64,000 nt of DNA. Source: Leptolyngbyaceae cyanobacterium JSC-12 (lineage in GTDB: Bacteria > Cyanobacteriota > Cyanobacteriia > Leptolyngbyales > Leptolyngbyaceae). Positions within the stretch are counted from its first letter, which is position 1, and every line of letters starts with the position of its first letter. A program made the translations under genes and the position numbers. Positions 50,469 through 59,445 of this stretch are shown one piece after another. The notes under the pieces are model-generated. The model had not been told where the DNA came from. It saw only the letters and a list, made by a program, of their open reading frames with translations, and ran no database searches. The stretch spans positions 518,723 through 582,722 of the forward strand of contig CM001633.1 of assembly GCA_000309945.1 (NCBI GenBank), read 5' to 3'.

Positions 50469-51884
50469 TTAGCAATCTCTGGCAAATGAAGTTCGTTCTA
50501 GAAAAGCAGCACACTCAACATGAGCCGTTTGTGGGAAAAAGTCGGCTGGCTGTACTCGAACAAGTTGATAATCACCGGATTGGCATAGTTCTCTTAAATC
50601 TCTGGCAAGCGTGGCAGGGTTGCAACTGATGTAAACAATTCGCTGGGATTGCTTCTGCAACAAGGTTTTGATGACTGCTTTGCTACACCCTTTGCGAGGA
50701 GGATCTAGCAGGATAATGTCAGGCTGCATGTCGATTGTGGGCAAGAGATTTTCCACAGTACCAGTGTGAAACGTGATGTGATGCAATCCACTGAGCATTG
50801 CATTTTGTTGTGCTTGTTGGATTGCTTCAGGTTGAATTTCAATTGCGATCGCCTGCTTCACGTGCTGTGCCAGAGGCAAAGTCATTGTTCCAATGCCGCA
50901 GTATGCATCTAACAAGGTTTCGCTACCTTGCAGATTCAAATAAGCAAGCACAACCTGCACCAGAGCTTCAGCCGCTTCTGTATTAACCTGAAAAAAGGTG
51001 TCTGGACGAATGTGAAAAGTCAATCCCGCAAAGAGTTCTTGTAAATAAGGTTGTCCAGCGATGCAGCGGGTTTCTGCACCAAAAATAGCATTGGTGCGAT
51101 CGCCATTCACGTTGAGCACCACCCCTACTAACCCCGGATAGCGTTTTAGCCAGGTGGCTGCCTGTTCTTCCAGCCCTAACAAGTGGGCATCTTTTACCAC
51201 CAGAGTCAGTAACATTTCACCTGTCCGTCGCCCAATCCGTAGACTGAGATAACGAATTTTGCCGCGATGTTTGGTTTCGTCATAAATCCCCCAGCCGCGT
51301 GTCTGGATATCTTGCTTGACCTCTGCCAGCAAGGGGTTAAGGCGATCATCCTGAATCGGGCACTGGTTCAGGTTAATCAGGTGATGGCTGCCTTTCTGAT
51401 AATAGCCTGCTTGCACTTGTCCGGTTTGCGATCGCCGCACTGGATACGTTGCTTTATTGCGGTAACCCAGTTCTGATGCCGCCGTTAAAACGGGATCAAC
51501 AATTGGTTGATTAAACCCACCAATTCTTTCCAGAGCCTGACTGATCTGATTTCGCTTGGCTTCTAGCTGGTAGCGATAGTCAACGTGTTGCCACTGGCAT
51601 CCGCCGCATTTATCTGCCACGATGCACTTGGGGCGCACTCGATGGGGCGAGGGTTCTAGCAGTTCTTGGAGCTTACCTTGAGCGTATTGGGGTTTAACAT
51701 GAACCAATCGTACCAAGGCGCGATCGCCCGTCACTGTATCAGGCACAAAAACAACTCGCTGTTCATACCGTCCAACCCCATCCCCACTATCGCTTAGGTC
51801 GGTAGTCTCTACCTCAATTAATTCCCCCTGTTGCCAGCGTTGCTGCGTCGAATCAGCCACTTGCGTCGAAATCAAACGTGTCAC
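50469..51884 (-). CDS. rlmD: 23S rRNA (uracil-C5)-methyltransferase RlmD/RumA family
   Basis: An SAM-dependent RNA uracil-C5 methyltransferase of about 471 residues. An N-terminal TRAM domain (IEVETTDLSDSGDGVGRYE) is followed by the iron-sulfur Cys motif (CIVADKCGGCQWQH). The methyltransferase has DAYCGIGTMTLPLA, ILLDPPRKGC and the catalytic Cys in VYISCNPATLARDL. Because GTG at 51884 has AAAGGA six bases upstream, and the ATG at 51917 would overlap the preceding gene, I use the GTG. RlmD and the related RlmCD cannot be told apart with confidence here. Confidence 0.9.
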   Translation of the reverse strand: MTRLISTQVADSTQQRWQQGELIEVETTDLSDSGDGVGRYEQRVVFVPDTVTGDRALVRLVHVKPQYAQGKLQELLEPSPHRVRPKCIVADKCGGCQWQHVDYRYQLEAKRNQISQALERIGGFNQPIVDPVLTAASELGYRNKATYPVRRSQTGQVQAGYYQKGSHHLINLNQCPIQDDRLNPLLAEVKQDIQTRGWGIYDETKHRGKIRYLSLRIGRRTGEMLLTLVVKDAHLLGLEEQAATWLKRYPGLVGVVLNVNGDRTNAIFGAETRCIAGQPYLQELFAGLTFHIRPDTFFQVNTEAAEALVQVVLAYLNLQGSETLLDAYCGIGTMTLPLAQHVKQAIAIEIQPEAIQQAQQNAMLSGLHHITFHTGTVENLLPTIDMQPDIILLDPPRKGCSKAVIKTLLQKQSQRIVYISCNPATLARDLRELCQSGDYQLVRVQPADFFPQTAHVECAAFLERTSFARDC

Positions 51885-51897
51885 AGGCTTTCCTTTG

Positions 51898-52404
51898 TTA
51901 TGAATGAACGGAGCCATCGGGTAAGGTTGCCCATCTGAAATCGGTTCCTTCCAAATTGGCTTTAGTCAAAATAGCGCGATAAAGCGTAGCTGAATTGAAG
52001 TTTGCACCATGTAGATTCGCTTCATGCAGGTTTGCCTCCAACAAATTGGCATGAATCAACCCTGCCCAGCTCAGGTCAGCAAACTCTAAATTCGCCTTAC
52101 GCAAATTTGCTTTATCCAGGTTGGCAACTTTGAGATTAGCTCGTGCTAAATTGGCACTGCTTAAATCGGCATGGCTCAAATTAGCGATATGTAAATTCGC
52201 TTGGTGCAAATTGGCGTGGCGCAGATCGGCCCTGCGGAAGTCTACTTTTTCCAGATTGGCATCGGACAAATCAACATTGCTGAGATGAACATAGCTTAAG
52301 TCAGCCTCGCGCAGATCAATTGGCACGTGACGATTGGCAAACCGCCACTGATTCCAGAGATCGCTCCCCTGCAACAGCAATGACAACTGCTCCTCGTTTG
52401 CCAA
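51898..52404 (-). CDS. pentapeptide-repeat protein
   Basis: A 168-residue cytoplasmic protein made of A(N/D)L-type pentapeptides from about residue 30 to 160 (ADLSYVHLSNVDLSDANL, ANLHQANLHIANLSHADL). It should fold into a right-handed beta-helix with about six turns. An N-terminal helix precedes the repeats (EEQLSLLLQGSDLWNQWR). The start is TTG, chosen because GGAGGG lies a few bases upstream. The stop lies 13 bases before the rlmD start on the same strand, so they are probably co-transcribed. The function is unknown. Confidence 0.85.
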   Translation of the reverse strand: MANEEQLSLLLQGSDLWNQWRFANRHVPIDLREADLSYVHLSNVDLSDANLEKVDFRRADLRHANLHQANLHIANLSHADLSSANLARANLKVANLDKANLRKANLEFADLSWAGLIHANLLEANLHEANLHGANFNSATLYRAILTKANLEGTDFRWATLPDGSVHS

Positions 52405-52483
52405 TCAATCCCTCCACTTCCAGATTGCTCTCTCTATTGTCGCAATTCAACCCAAATTCAGCCGGAAGCTTAATTAATTAATA

Positions 52484-52700
52484 AGTAGGGAGGAATGAGG
52501 AATGAGAGATAGGGAAGGTAGGGAGGGGAAGGTAGAGAAGTGATGGGAGGATGGGGCAACGGGAAAGGTAAAGCAGGGGAGAAAGACAGGGAAGCGAAGA
52601 GACTTTAATCTTCTCCATCTTCTCTATCTCCCTTACCTCCCTCATCACTCCTGACTTCTGATTTCTAATTCCTATCTCCTGTCTTTGCTTCCTCCTTTCT
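52484..52700. repeat. purine-to-pyrimidine intergenic filler
   Basis: In the 361-base gap between the pentapeptide and DUF2721 genes, about 52487-52600 is almost purely A and G (GGGAAGGTAGGGAGGGG). Then 52608-52700 is almost purely C and T (CTTCTCCATCTTCTC, ACTCCTGACTTCTGA). The two halves are an imperfect inverted repeat. It has no gene. It shares words such as CTCCTGACTT with the filler in the nitrate operon. Confidence 0.65.
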
Positions 52701-52765
52701 CATAAAACCAGAACTGCAATATGCGTCAATGTTGAACAGTGAAACTTGGTAGAACATTTTGATTT

Positions 52766-53260
52766 ATGACAACTGCGGTAATGAATGCAGAGAGCGTTGC
52801 CCGGACAATTCAGTTGATTATTGCACCAACGGTGTTGCTGTCGGTTTGTACGCTGATTCAGAACGGAATTTTGGGACGCTATACATCGGTGGGCGACCGC
52901 ATGAGAAAAATCGACCAGGATCGACTTCAGTTAATCCAAGACCGCAGTGCGGAGAATCGGGAGCAGCGGTTGGGATTATTGGATAAACAGATTCCAGTCT
53001 TTATTCGTCGGCACACGTTATTGCAAAAGGCGGCGTTAACTATCTATCTGTCTATGCTGACCTTGCTGATTTGCATGTTCGCGATCGCGGTTTGTGTCAT
53101 TTTGAGTTCAAACAGTTGGGCGATCGCGGCATTAGGATTGTTTCTGGTGGGTGCAGTCATTCTCGTCATTGGGGTCTCTCTCACAGCACTGGAAATTCGC
53201 ATTTCTCATCTAGCAATTTGCTACGAGCTGCGCCGTTTGTCGGTTTGGGAAGACCTTTGA
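52766..53260 (+). CDS. DUF2721 membrane protein
   Basis: A 164-residue membrane protein of the DUF2721 family. It has an N-terminal helix (TIQLIIAPTVLLSVCTLIQNGI) and two further helices (LSMLTLLICMFAIAVCVILSS and IAALGLFLVGAVILVIGVSLTALEI). Between them is a charged cytoplasmic loop with GRYTSVGDRMRKID and EQIPV-like LGLLDKQIPVFIRRHTLLQ. The family is common in cyanobacteria and of unknown function. It is followed by apcD, but 182 bases apart. Confidence 0.85.
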   Translation: MTTAVMNAESVARTIQLIIAPTVLLSVCTLIQNGILGRYTSVGDRMRKIDQDRLQLIQDRSAENREQRLGLLDKQIPVFIRRHTLLQKAALTIYLSMLTLLICMFAIAVCVILSSNSWAIAALGLFLVGAVILVIGVSLTALEIRISHLAICYELRRLSVWEDL

Positions 53261-53442
53261 TAAGGGTTTGAATTCTATGGGTACCCCTTAAATCTTTACA
53301 AAAGTTTTCGTTCTCTCATACAGTTCGCACGGTACTCTCTTGGTTGAATGGCGACATTTGCTGAAAAGCAATAAGGTGCCTTTATTTGCGTCCCCAAGAA
53401 TCGTTAAACTATCAATTGATACTCTGAAATACCGCGATAACC

Positions 53443-53928
53443 ATGAGCGTAGTTAGCCAAGTCATTCTTCAAGCCGACGACGAGCTTCGCTACCCCACCT
53501 ACGGCGAGCTTCAATCGATCCAAGACTTCTTTAAGACAGGTGAACAGCGGACTCGGATTGCCGAAACGCTGTCTACAAATGAGAAAAAAATCGTACAAGA
53601 AGCCAGCAAGCAGCTTTGGAGAAAGCGCCCAGACTTTATTGCTCCTGGCGGGAACGCCTATGGTGATAAACAGCGTGCTCTCTGCCTGCGTGATTACGGC
53701 TGGTACTTACGCCTGGTAACCTATGGTATTCTGGCAGGCGACAAAGAACCCATTGAAACGATTGGGATTGTGGGCGCACGGGAAATGTATAACGCTCTCG
53801 GCGTTCCGGTTCCTGGCATGGCAGAAGCAATTCGTTGCCTCAAGGATGCCTCTCTGGGCTTACTGAACGCAGAAGATGCGGCTGAAGCGGCTCCTTACTT
53901 TGATTTCATCATTCAGGCAATGTCGTAG
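53443..53928 (+). CDS. apcD: allophycocyanin-B alpha subunit
   Basis: A terminal emitter of the phycobilisome core that passes energy preferentially to photosystem I. The 161-residue globin-like protein has the chromophore-binding Cys81 in [49 protein letters not shown] and [18 protein letters not shown] distinguish ApcD from ApcA. It stands alone, away from the apcABC genes. Upstream, at 53295-53302, TTTACAAA resembles one half of an HLR1 (RpaB) site, but the second half is poor. Confidence 0.95.
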   Translation: MSVVSQVILQADDELRYPTYGELQSIQDFFKTGEQRTRIAETLSTNEKKIVQEASKQLWRKRPDFIAPGGNAYGDKQRALCLRDYGWYLRLVTYGILAGDKEPIETIGIVGAREMYNALGVPVPGMAEAIRCLKDASLGLLNAEDAAEAAPYFDFIIQAMS

Positions 53929-54353
53929 AGGCAGTTTCGCTGGCTCACCCCGTCCAAATTTCTCAAATTCCCCAAATTTCTCAAATTCCCATAGTTTGCG
54001 ATGGTTACTGGCTTCGTGCTAAAGCGATCGCCAACTGTGGGAATTGCTATATCAACCTACCCAAATTCACTCAAAATCATTAGGAAATCTCACAAACTGG
54101 GCTTGTAGGAACCAAAGGACGATCGCCGTGTTGTTTCAGGATTGCCCAACTCTTCGGGATAACCCAACTTTATGGCTTAAAGCAATTTGTCTTCAATCGA
54201 TGACATTTTGATTTTCTGGTTTGAGGATCCTACGGGTCTTAGGGCAAAGAACCGAAATGCCATTTTGGGACGGGAAAGTACCTCCGAAGAGACAGAGTTT
54301 CTGAAACAGACTGGTTCATCGTTTGAAAGCAACCTAGTCAAGAGAGCGTTTGC
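53929..54353. other. gene-free stretch with a direct repeat
   Basis: 425 bases between apcD and the hydrolase gene. It holds two perfect tandem copies of CAAATTTCTCAAATTCC (53955-53971 and 53973-53989), just behind apcD. No reading frame looks coding and no clear promoter stands out, though the hydrolase promoter should lie near the right end. Confidence 0.6.
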
Positions 54354-55529
54354 ATGAGTAGCCAAGTTTTTAGCCCCACGGCTGAGCAAATTGACCGCAC
54401 GAAGTTGGCGATCGCTGCCTACGTAGACCAGATTAGCCGCAACCCCGATCGACGCGAGGGAGCCTATCCCTATTATCTGTTTCACGAACCCGGACAGCCG
54501 ATTCGCGGTACCGTCATGATTTTCCACGGCTTCAGCGCCAGACCTCACCAAATGTGGCGATTAGCAGATTATCTTTTCCGCAATGGGTTTAATGTCTACC
54601 AACCCGCGATCGCGGGACATGTTTACATCAACCCTGCAAAAAACTGGCCCCAGGTAGATTTGAAACCAGAGATTGCAGAACCCTTGAAGGCAAAAGTGCA
54701 GGCAGATCCGGTTCTTGGCACCTACCTGAAAAATGTAATGGCAAATCCGGAGGGCTTTACTCGTCCAACTGGTATGCAACGTCTAGCGTTGACGGCTCGT
54801 TTGGTGGCGATTGAGCCTCGCTTACTCGATATCGTCAAAGCAGTGGAGAAACCAAACGATCCTGACTTTGATCGCTACTTCATCTCCTCTCATATGAACT
54901 ACCTCATAGATGCGGAAGCACGCCTAGCTGAACTAGACGCCATGCCTGGACCTGTTTACACTGTTGGGCTTTCGGTTGGGGGGGCTGTCGCCTTAGGGCT
55001 TGCCGCTGCCCACCCAGAGAGAGTGCAGCAGGTAGTTGCCTACGCACCATTGTTACGAATTTACGGAGAAGAACGTCGTCGCTACGTTAATCTGTCTGGT
55101 CCACTAGATATCACAGAATCAGGTTGGGACACCAATTTGCGGTTTCCCGTAGGTTGCTTGACAGCAGCAGATCGGTTCGGTTGCAGTTATGTGCTTGGTC
55201 AAAAGTCTCTGAAATCACTGCAACAAATTCCCGTCTTCTTAGTGCTGACAGAAAACGAAGATGCTGCCGATATTGCAACCAATACCACCTTATTCGACAA
55301 AATCGGTGGTAGCAAAAACAGCAACTACCTGCATCTGTACCCGACAAAAGATCTCGTCCCTCACCCCATGGTTGATCCTACCGAAGTCAGCCAGGGCATG
55401 AGTAACCGCTTCTGGCAGAGCCTTTATCAAGAAACATTCCGCTTTTTGACGACGGGCAAAGTGGATCTCACCAACATGAGCAGCCTAGATCAAAAGTCCG
55501 ATATGCCACCTGTACCACCCGTTAATTGA
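54354..55529 (+). CDS. alpha/beta hydrolase
   Basis: A 391-residue alpha/beta-fold hydrolase with the oxyanion segment TVMIFHGFSARPHQM and the nucleophile elbow TVGLSVGGAVALG (Ser in GLSVGG). The acid and His are probably in LVLTENEDAAD and DLVPHPMV. A cap region of about 110 residues lies between strands. There is no signal peptide. The substrate is unknown. The end overlaps the tail of the convergent DUF429 gene by 40 bases. Confidence 0.78.
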   Translation: MSSQVFSPTAEQIDRTKLAIAAYVDQISRNPDRREGAYPYYLFHEPGQPIRGTVMIFHGFSARPHQMWRLADYLFRNGFNVYQPAIAGHVYINPAKNWPQVDLKPEIAEPLKAKVQADPVLGTYLKNVMANPEGFTRPTGMQRLALTARLVAIEPRLLDIVKAVEKPNDPDFDRYFISSHMNYLIDAEARLAELDAMPGPVYTVGLSVGGAVALGLAAAHPERVQQVVAYAPLLRIYGEERRRYVNLSGPLDITESGWDTNLRFPVGCLTAADRFGCSYVLGQKSLKSLQQIPVFLVLTENEDAADIATNTTLFDKIGGSKNSNYLHLYPTKDLVPHPMVDPTEVSQGMSNRFWQSLYQETFRFLTTGKVDLTNMSSLDQKSDMPPVPPVN

Positions 55530-56260
55530 CCATCGGGAACTGGAACGACAATGTAGCCTTCAGTGCGATCGCCCAATACCAGATTGCGCTCTAACCCCCA
55601 GTACCACCAATGGGCAGCAATGTAGGCACAAATAAGACCGTCCAATTGATCCTCTACTGCTTTCAACTCCGTTCCACGGGTGGGAATCTCTGGGACGGAG
55701 ATTTTTGTGCTTGCCAGATTCAGCGACGGGACGCGAACAGGCAAAACCTCGAAGATATAGTCCCGTAACCGCACTAGTTCAGCACGGCGTTCTGCCAGTC
55801 GCCCTTTTTTGTATTTCAAAATTTGCGGTAACCCAAATAAATGCACAATCGCCGGATGGGGAAATGCCTCGATCTGAAACCGTCCAGCTTGTTTCGGTTC
55901 CAGGTTGGGGGCGTGCTGGAACCCCCGTGCCTCTAGACTTAAGCCAAATGCCACCGTCCGTGCGGCAAACACTGACCCTAAATTGGCTGGATAACACCCT
56001 GCATGGTAGCGACCAAAATGTTTGTGGGCAAGACGATCAGGCAACCGCATCCCGCTGGCATTGGGAATCAAAGTAGGCGCATCGACAGCAACCATGCCCA
56101 ATTCATCAGGAGCTAGCCAAGAGTCAAGCCAGGATAGGATGTCTGCGATCGCCTCATATCGCTGCAAATCTAGTAGTTCTAACTGATTGTTCTGCCATCC
56201 TAAACAACACAATCCACTCGCCCCAGAACTCCAACCAAAGTCTACTCCCAAAAACTTCAT
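55490..56260 (-). CDS. DUF429 protein (RNase H-like fold)
   Basis: A 256-residue protein of the DUF429 family, which is predicted to have an RNase H-like fold. The strand FLGVDFGWSSGASGL carries the first Asp and VAVDAPTLIP another acidic residue, as in the family. RFQIEAFPHPAIVHLFG and the C-terminal VEDQLDGLICAYIAAHW are further typical parts. The function is unknown, and nuclease activity is only inferred. It is convergent with the hydrolase gene. Confidence 0.82.
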   Translation of the reverse strand: MKFLGVDFGWSSGASGLCCLGWQNNQLELLDLQRYEAIADILSWLDSWLAPDELGMVAVDAPTLIPNASGMRLPDRLAHKHFGRYHAGCYPANLGSVFAARTVAFGLSLEARGFQHAPNLEPKQAGRFQIEAFPHPAIVHLFGLPQILKYKKGRLAERRAELVRLRDYIFEVLPVRVPSLNLASTKISVPEIPTRGTELKAVEDQLDGLICAYIAAHWWYWGLERNLVLGDRTEGYIVVPVPDGQLTGGTGGISDF

Positions 56261-56373
56261 CTTTCTGCCTTACAAAAATCATATCTGTTTCACTTTGCAA
56301 GCTTCAGGGAACTTTAGAATATGGGCAGCCTTTTCGCTGATCAACCTCCCCGCCAAACATTTAGGTTCTTCCC

Positions 56374-57102
56374 ATGAAAACTCTCGACTTCTTTCAACGT
56401 GCTTATATTATTAATCTGCCTGAGCGAAAAGACCGTCGAAAAGCAACTGAAAAAGAACTACAAAAAGTTGGGATGCAGATTGCTCCAGGTCGGTTAGAGT
56501 TTTTTTCAGCAATTCGCCCGGATCACCCAGACGGGTTTCCCAGCATTGGAGCACGTGGGTGCTTTTTGAGCCATCTACAAATCCTGAAACAAGCACGGGA
56601 CGCTGGATTAACTAATGTCCTTGTTATGGAAGATGATGTTTTCATGGATGACTCATTTCCAATATTTGAGGATGCTTTGATTGAGCAATTGCGCCAGGAA
56701 GCTTGGGGGTTTGCCTACTTTGGATACCCCACGATGCAACCATTGACCTCCCCTGTCAAATTTGTGCCCTTCTATGAATCCATGCTGACAACTCACTGCT
56801 ACGGGGTTAATGCCAGCATTCTCGATCGCCTCATCACGTTCCTTGAAGAGTTGCAACAACGTCCGCCAGGGCATCCCGATGGTGGACCGATGCACTTGGA
56901 CGGAGCTTACAATATGTTTCGTGAAAGGAATCCAGATATTCTCGCTTTGAGAACATCGTCGTGCCTGGTTGCCCAACGGTCTTCTCGTAGTGATGTTCAA
57001 CCAACTTCCTGGTATGAAAATTTTCCAGTCACTCGCCAACTGGTGGAAGTTGCCAGAGCAGGTAAAACCCTACTGCGATCACAACGATCAACCCTGGGAT
57101 AA
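56374..57102 (+). CDS. family-25 glycosyltransferase
   Basis: A 242-residue GT25-type protein, related to lipooligosaccharide galactosyltransferases. The start AYIINLPERKDRRKATEKEL and GARGCFLSHLQILKQARD are the family signatures, and the metal-binding site lies in VLVMEDDVFMDD. Members add a sugar to surface glycans or proteins. No other glycan gene lies directly nearby. The start ATG has no strong ribosome site. Confidence 0.85.
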   Translation: MKTLDFFQRAYIINLPERKDRRKATEKELQKVGMQIAPGRLEFFSAIRPDHPDGFPSIGARGCFLSHLQILKQARDAGLTNVLVMEDDVFMDDSFPIFEDALIEQLRQEAWGFAYFGYPTMQPLTSPVKFVPFYESMLTTHCYGVNASILDRLITFLEELQQRPPGHPDGGPMHLDGAYNMFRERNPDILALRTSSCLVAQRSSRSDVQPTSWYENFPVTRQLVEVARAGKTLLRSQRSTLG

Positions 57103-57205
57103 AGTTTCCATTTGTCTACTTGGTTGCTGCACTCGAGAGTTTCAATCATTCGCAAGTGACAAAACCGCTTTAGAATGCAGAAAAGCAGATGTCATTCGGT
57201 GAGCT

Positions 57206-57469
57206 ATGTCTATCAAACGCGGTGATTTCGTTCGAGCAATTCGAGAAAAGCTAGAAAACAGCCTGGAAGCCAAAGCCAGCGACGCTCGCTTTCCATCCTA
57301 TATTTTCGAGACCAAGGGAGAGGTGGTGGATCTCAGTGGAGATTATGCGCTGGTAAAATTTGGCATCACCCCAACTCCTAACATCTGGCTTCGGCAAGAC
57401 CAGTTGGAATCGGTTGAGAAAGTAGATGGAACAAATCCTTATTGGCTGATAGGTAAATCTCAAGCATAA
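57206..57469 (+). CDS. ndhO: NDH-1 subunit O
   Basis: An 87-residue small cytoplasmic-side subunit of the cyanobacterial NDH-1 complex in the thylakoid membrane. [39 protein letters not shown] and YALVKFG are the family's conserved blocks. The SH3-like fold is known from NDH-1 structures. The stop is only ten bases from the hairpin of the IS200-like element, which may have inserted into its 3' untranslated region. Confidence 0.95.
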   Translation: MSIKRGDFVRAIREKLENSLEAKASDARFPSYIFETKGEVVDLSGDYALVKFGITPTPNIWLRQDQLESVEKVDGTNPYWLIGKSQA

Positions 57470-57478
57470 GAAATGAAC

Positions 57479-57990
57479 TACCCCGCTGCAAGCAGACGGG
57501 GTATCAGAATCAAAAAAGAGTAAGCTGCTCATCTCGGTGTAGCTTGAGATATTCGTTACCCTGATTTTTGACGTAGTTCGCAATCATCCCTTCATCCCCG
57601 TGTTTCCCAACTGTACTTGCAAAATAGCCATCACTCCAAAACTCTCCACCCCATAGCTTTTGCTTCACCTGAGGACAACGCCGAAACACTTCCCTTGCGG
57701 TCAAACTCTTGATCATTTTGACCAATTTGGTCACGCTGTATGTCGGCACCGATTGGACTAAAAAGTGCACATGGTCTTTGTCTACACCGATTTCTATAAA
57801 TTTAATCTCGTAGCGTTTCTCAATCTCCAGGCAAACTTCTCGCAAAACTTCATCGACCTGTTCATCAAACACAGCCCGCCGATACTTTGCTGGAAACACA
57901 AGGTGGTATAGCAAAACCGTAACGTTATGACTTTTGTGGATGTACTCGCTCATCCCTGCATTTTACGCTGCAGAGCAGCGGGGAATTGAC
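57479..57990 (-). mobile_element. IS200-like element
   Basis: The tnpA gene is flanked by subterminal hairpins, as expected in the IS200/IS605 family. On the left, TACCCCG-TCTGC-type hairpin at 57479-57503 (CCCCG pairs with CGGGG). On the right, CGCTGC-AGA-GCAGCG at 57966-57980 followed by GGGGAATT. No terminal inverted repeats and no tnpB are present. The exact ends are approximate, because IS200 elements leave no target duplication. The transposase reads toward ndhO. Confidence 0.65.
57510..57953 (-). CDS. tnpA: IS200/IS605-family transposase TnpA
   Basis: A Y1 (HUH) single-strand transposase of 147 residues. The metal-binding HUH motif is DKDHVHFLVQS (His61, His63) and the nucleophile is Tyr127 in MIANYVKNQG. 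LLYHLVFPAKYRRAVF and WGGEFWSDGYFASTVG are also characteristic. The gene seems intact and complete. The element has no accompanying tnpB, so it belongs to the IS200 type. Confidence 0.93.
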   Translation of the reverse strand: MSEYIHKSHNVTVLLYHLVFPAKYRRAVFDEQVDEVLREVCLEIEKRYEIKFIEIGVDKDHVHFLVQSVPTYSVTKLVKMIKSLTAREVFRRCPQVKQKLWGGEFWSDGYFASTVGKHGDEGMIANYVKNQGNEYLKLHRDEQLTLF

Positions 57991-58272
57991 CCATAGAGAT
58001 TAAATAACCTTAAATAACCTCAACTTTTTCCATGACAAGGTGAAGGTTACGAAACCCAATCTTTACAAGAGCATTGGGTCTATGGTGTTTGCAAGGATAG
58101 GTTTTCACCTGATGATGCACTAAGACGTTGCTGCATTTTGGCAAGCACTCGAATTCTGTGAACAGATTGACACCGGAACATCCTGCTGTTGAGCCTGTCG
58201 TTATTGTGATAGAAGTACAGTGTTGTATAAGGACTTCTTCGGAGTGTTCAGTCATCTGAGGAGCGCGATCGC

Positions 58273-58932
58273 ATGTACGTCAGGCGGCATTACAAAACAT
58301 TGGGCTGGCTCGGGCTGTTTGCCGCTACTATAGCGATTGTTTGCCTGTTTAGCCCAGTCAGGTTACTGTTTGATGAAGCATTTTTAACATTCGAGTTTAA
58401 GCAACTGGGCAACTATGCGCCTTTACTGTTTGTTGCTGTTTTTACTGTAGCTCTAACTCTGGGGTTTCCGGGCAATGTGCTTGCAGTTGTGGGAGGTGCT
58501 GTTTTTGGACTAGTATGGGGAACCTTGTGGTCACTGTTGGGCAGCACGCTAGGAGCAGTTGGAGCTTTCTGGTTAGGACGCTACCTGCTTCATGACCATG
58601 TTGCACAACGATTTGGGCATCATCCTTTGCTCCAGCGACTAAATCGGGCGATCGCTCACTATCCTTTCACCTTTGTTGTGGCTGTTCGGTTTACGCCTTT
58701 GTCTCCATTCAGTCTAGTAAATTTTTTATTTGGTTTGACCCCCATTGATCTGAAGACTTATACCCTTGGAACGTTTTTAGGATTGATTCCATTAACTCTT
58801 GCGTACAGTTGGTTAGGAGTCTCAGGATATGAAGCGCTCAATGGGGGCGATCGCGTTCCTCTTTACTTAGCTTTTGGGATTCTTACTGTCTTGTCAGTCT
58901 TGCCCATAATGATTAAGAAACCTACCCAGTGA
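58273..58932 (+). CDS. TVP38/TMEM64-family (DedA-like) membrane protein
   Basis: A 219-residue protein with about six hydrophobic segments. The SNARE-associated core is GNVLAVVGGAVFGLVWGTLWSLLG and LGAVGAFWLGRYL, and FVVAVRFTPLSPFSLVNFLFG follows. These are characteristic of the TVP38/VTT domain, whose members help lipid movement between leaflets. The exact role is unknown. The start ATG at 58273 directly follows a HIP1 sequence and has a GAGG upstream. Confidence 0.88.
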   Translation: MYVRRHYKTLGWLGLFAATIAIVCLFSPVRLLFDEAFLTFEFKQLGNYAPLLFVAVFTVALTLGFPGNVLAVVGGAVFGLVWGTLWSLLGSTLGAVGAFWLGRYLLHDHVAQRFGHHPLLQRLNRAIAHYPFTFVVAVRFTPLSPFSLVNFLFGLTPIDLKTYTLGTFLGLIPLTLAYSWLGVSGYEALNGGDRVPLYLAFGILTVLSVLPIMIKKPTQ

Positions 58933-58953
58933 ATAATCAAGCAGCACTCTGTG

Positions 58954-59172
58954 TTAGTCAAGTGGCATTGGTTTTAGAAATAGCCAACTAACAAAGAAAA
59001 AAGAAGCCGTAAACAACTGAGTAATATCAATCGCAGAGAGATAACCATCAGCAAATGAAGCAAAACTTCTATCAGTAATGCCAAATAGCCAGGAAGAAAT
59101 TCCTAACAGCCAGATGCCCCATCTCAACTTCCCTAAAAGGGATTCTTTCTTGGGTAATTCGTTTTTGTTCAT
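58954..59172 (-). CDS. small membrane protein, hypothetical
   Basis: A 72-residue protein from the ATG at 59172 (a longer form from 59190 is possible). It has a charged N-terminus (NKNELPKKESLLGKL) and two hydrophobic helices, WGIWLLGISSWLFGI and ITQLFTASFFFVSWLFL. I do not recognise it. It converges with the TVP38 gene, with 21 bases between the stops. Confidence 0.5.
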   Translation of the reverse strand: MNKNELPKKESLLGKLRWGIWLLGISSWLFGITDRSFASFADGYLSAIDITQLFTASFFFVSWLFLKPMPLD

Positions 59173-59262
59173 TTCAGAGCTATTCAACACAGATTAGGGA
59201 CATGATCAACCTGATGAGGCATACGAACACGTGAGCGACTAGTTACACGTCTTAACAATCAT

Positions 59263-59324
59263 ATTAAAAAATATTTTTAATTCTTGCCATACATCCCAAG
59301 TAATAGTAGTACCGTATGTTACGG
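59263..59324. promoter_or_regulatory. two palindromes upstream of the permease operon
   Basis: ATTAAAAA-ATA-TTTTTAAT (59263-59281) is an AT-rich perfect inverted repeat. CCGTA-TGT-TACGG (59312-59324) is a second. Both lie in the 273-base gap before the permease gene and could be operators of a metal- or redox-responsive repressor. No regulator gene is nearby in the window. Confidence 0.4.
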
Positions 59325-59445
59325 AAGTAGAGACAAAGAAAGAACGTAGACACTTAAGTTGGGGATGAACACCTGTCCCTTTTTATCTTTGATTTCCCAC
59401 ATTTACAGTAGAATGTCTGGGTTATTGGGTTAGCTGTGAAAACGC

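Noticed and set aside
53295-53302. HLR1 (RpaB) site before apcD
   Set aside because: Only one half of the direct repeat fits; the second half has several mismatches.
58010-58255. 81-codon minus-strand reading frame between the IS element and the TVP38 gene
   Set aside because: No recognisable family and no ribosome site; the Cys/His-rich composition looks like a chance frame. A plus-strand reading in the same place is interrupted. I found no firm sign that it is a gene.
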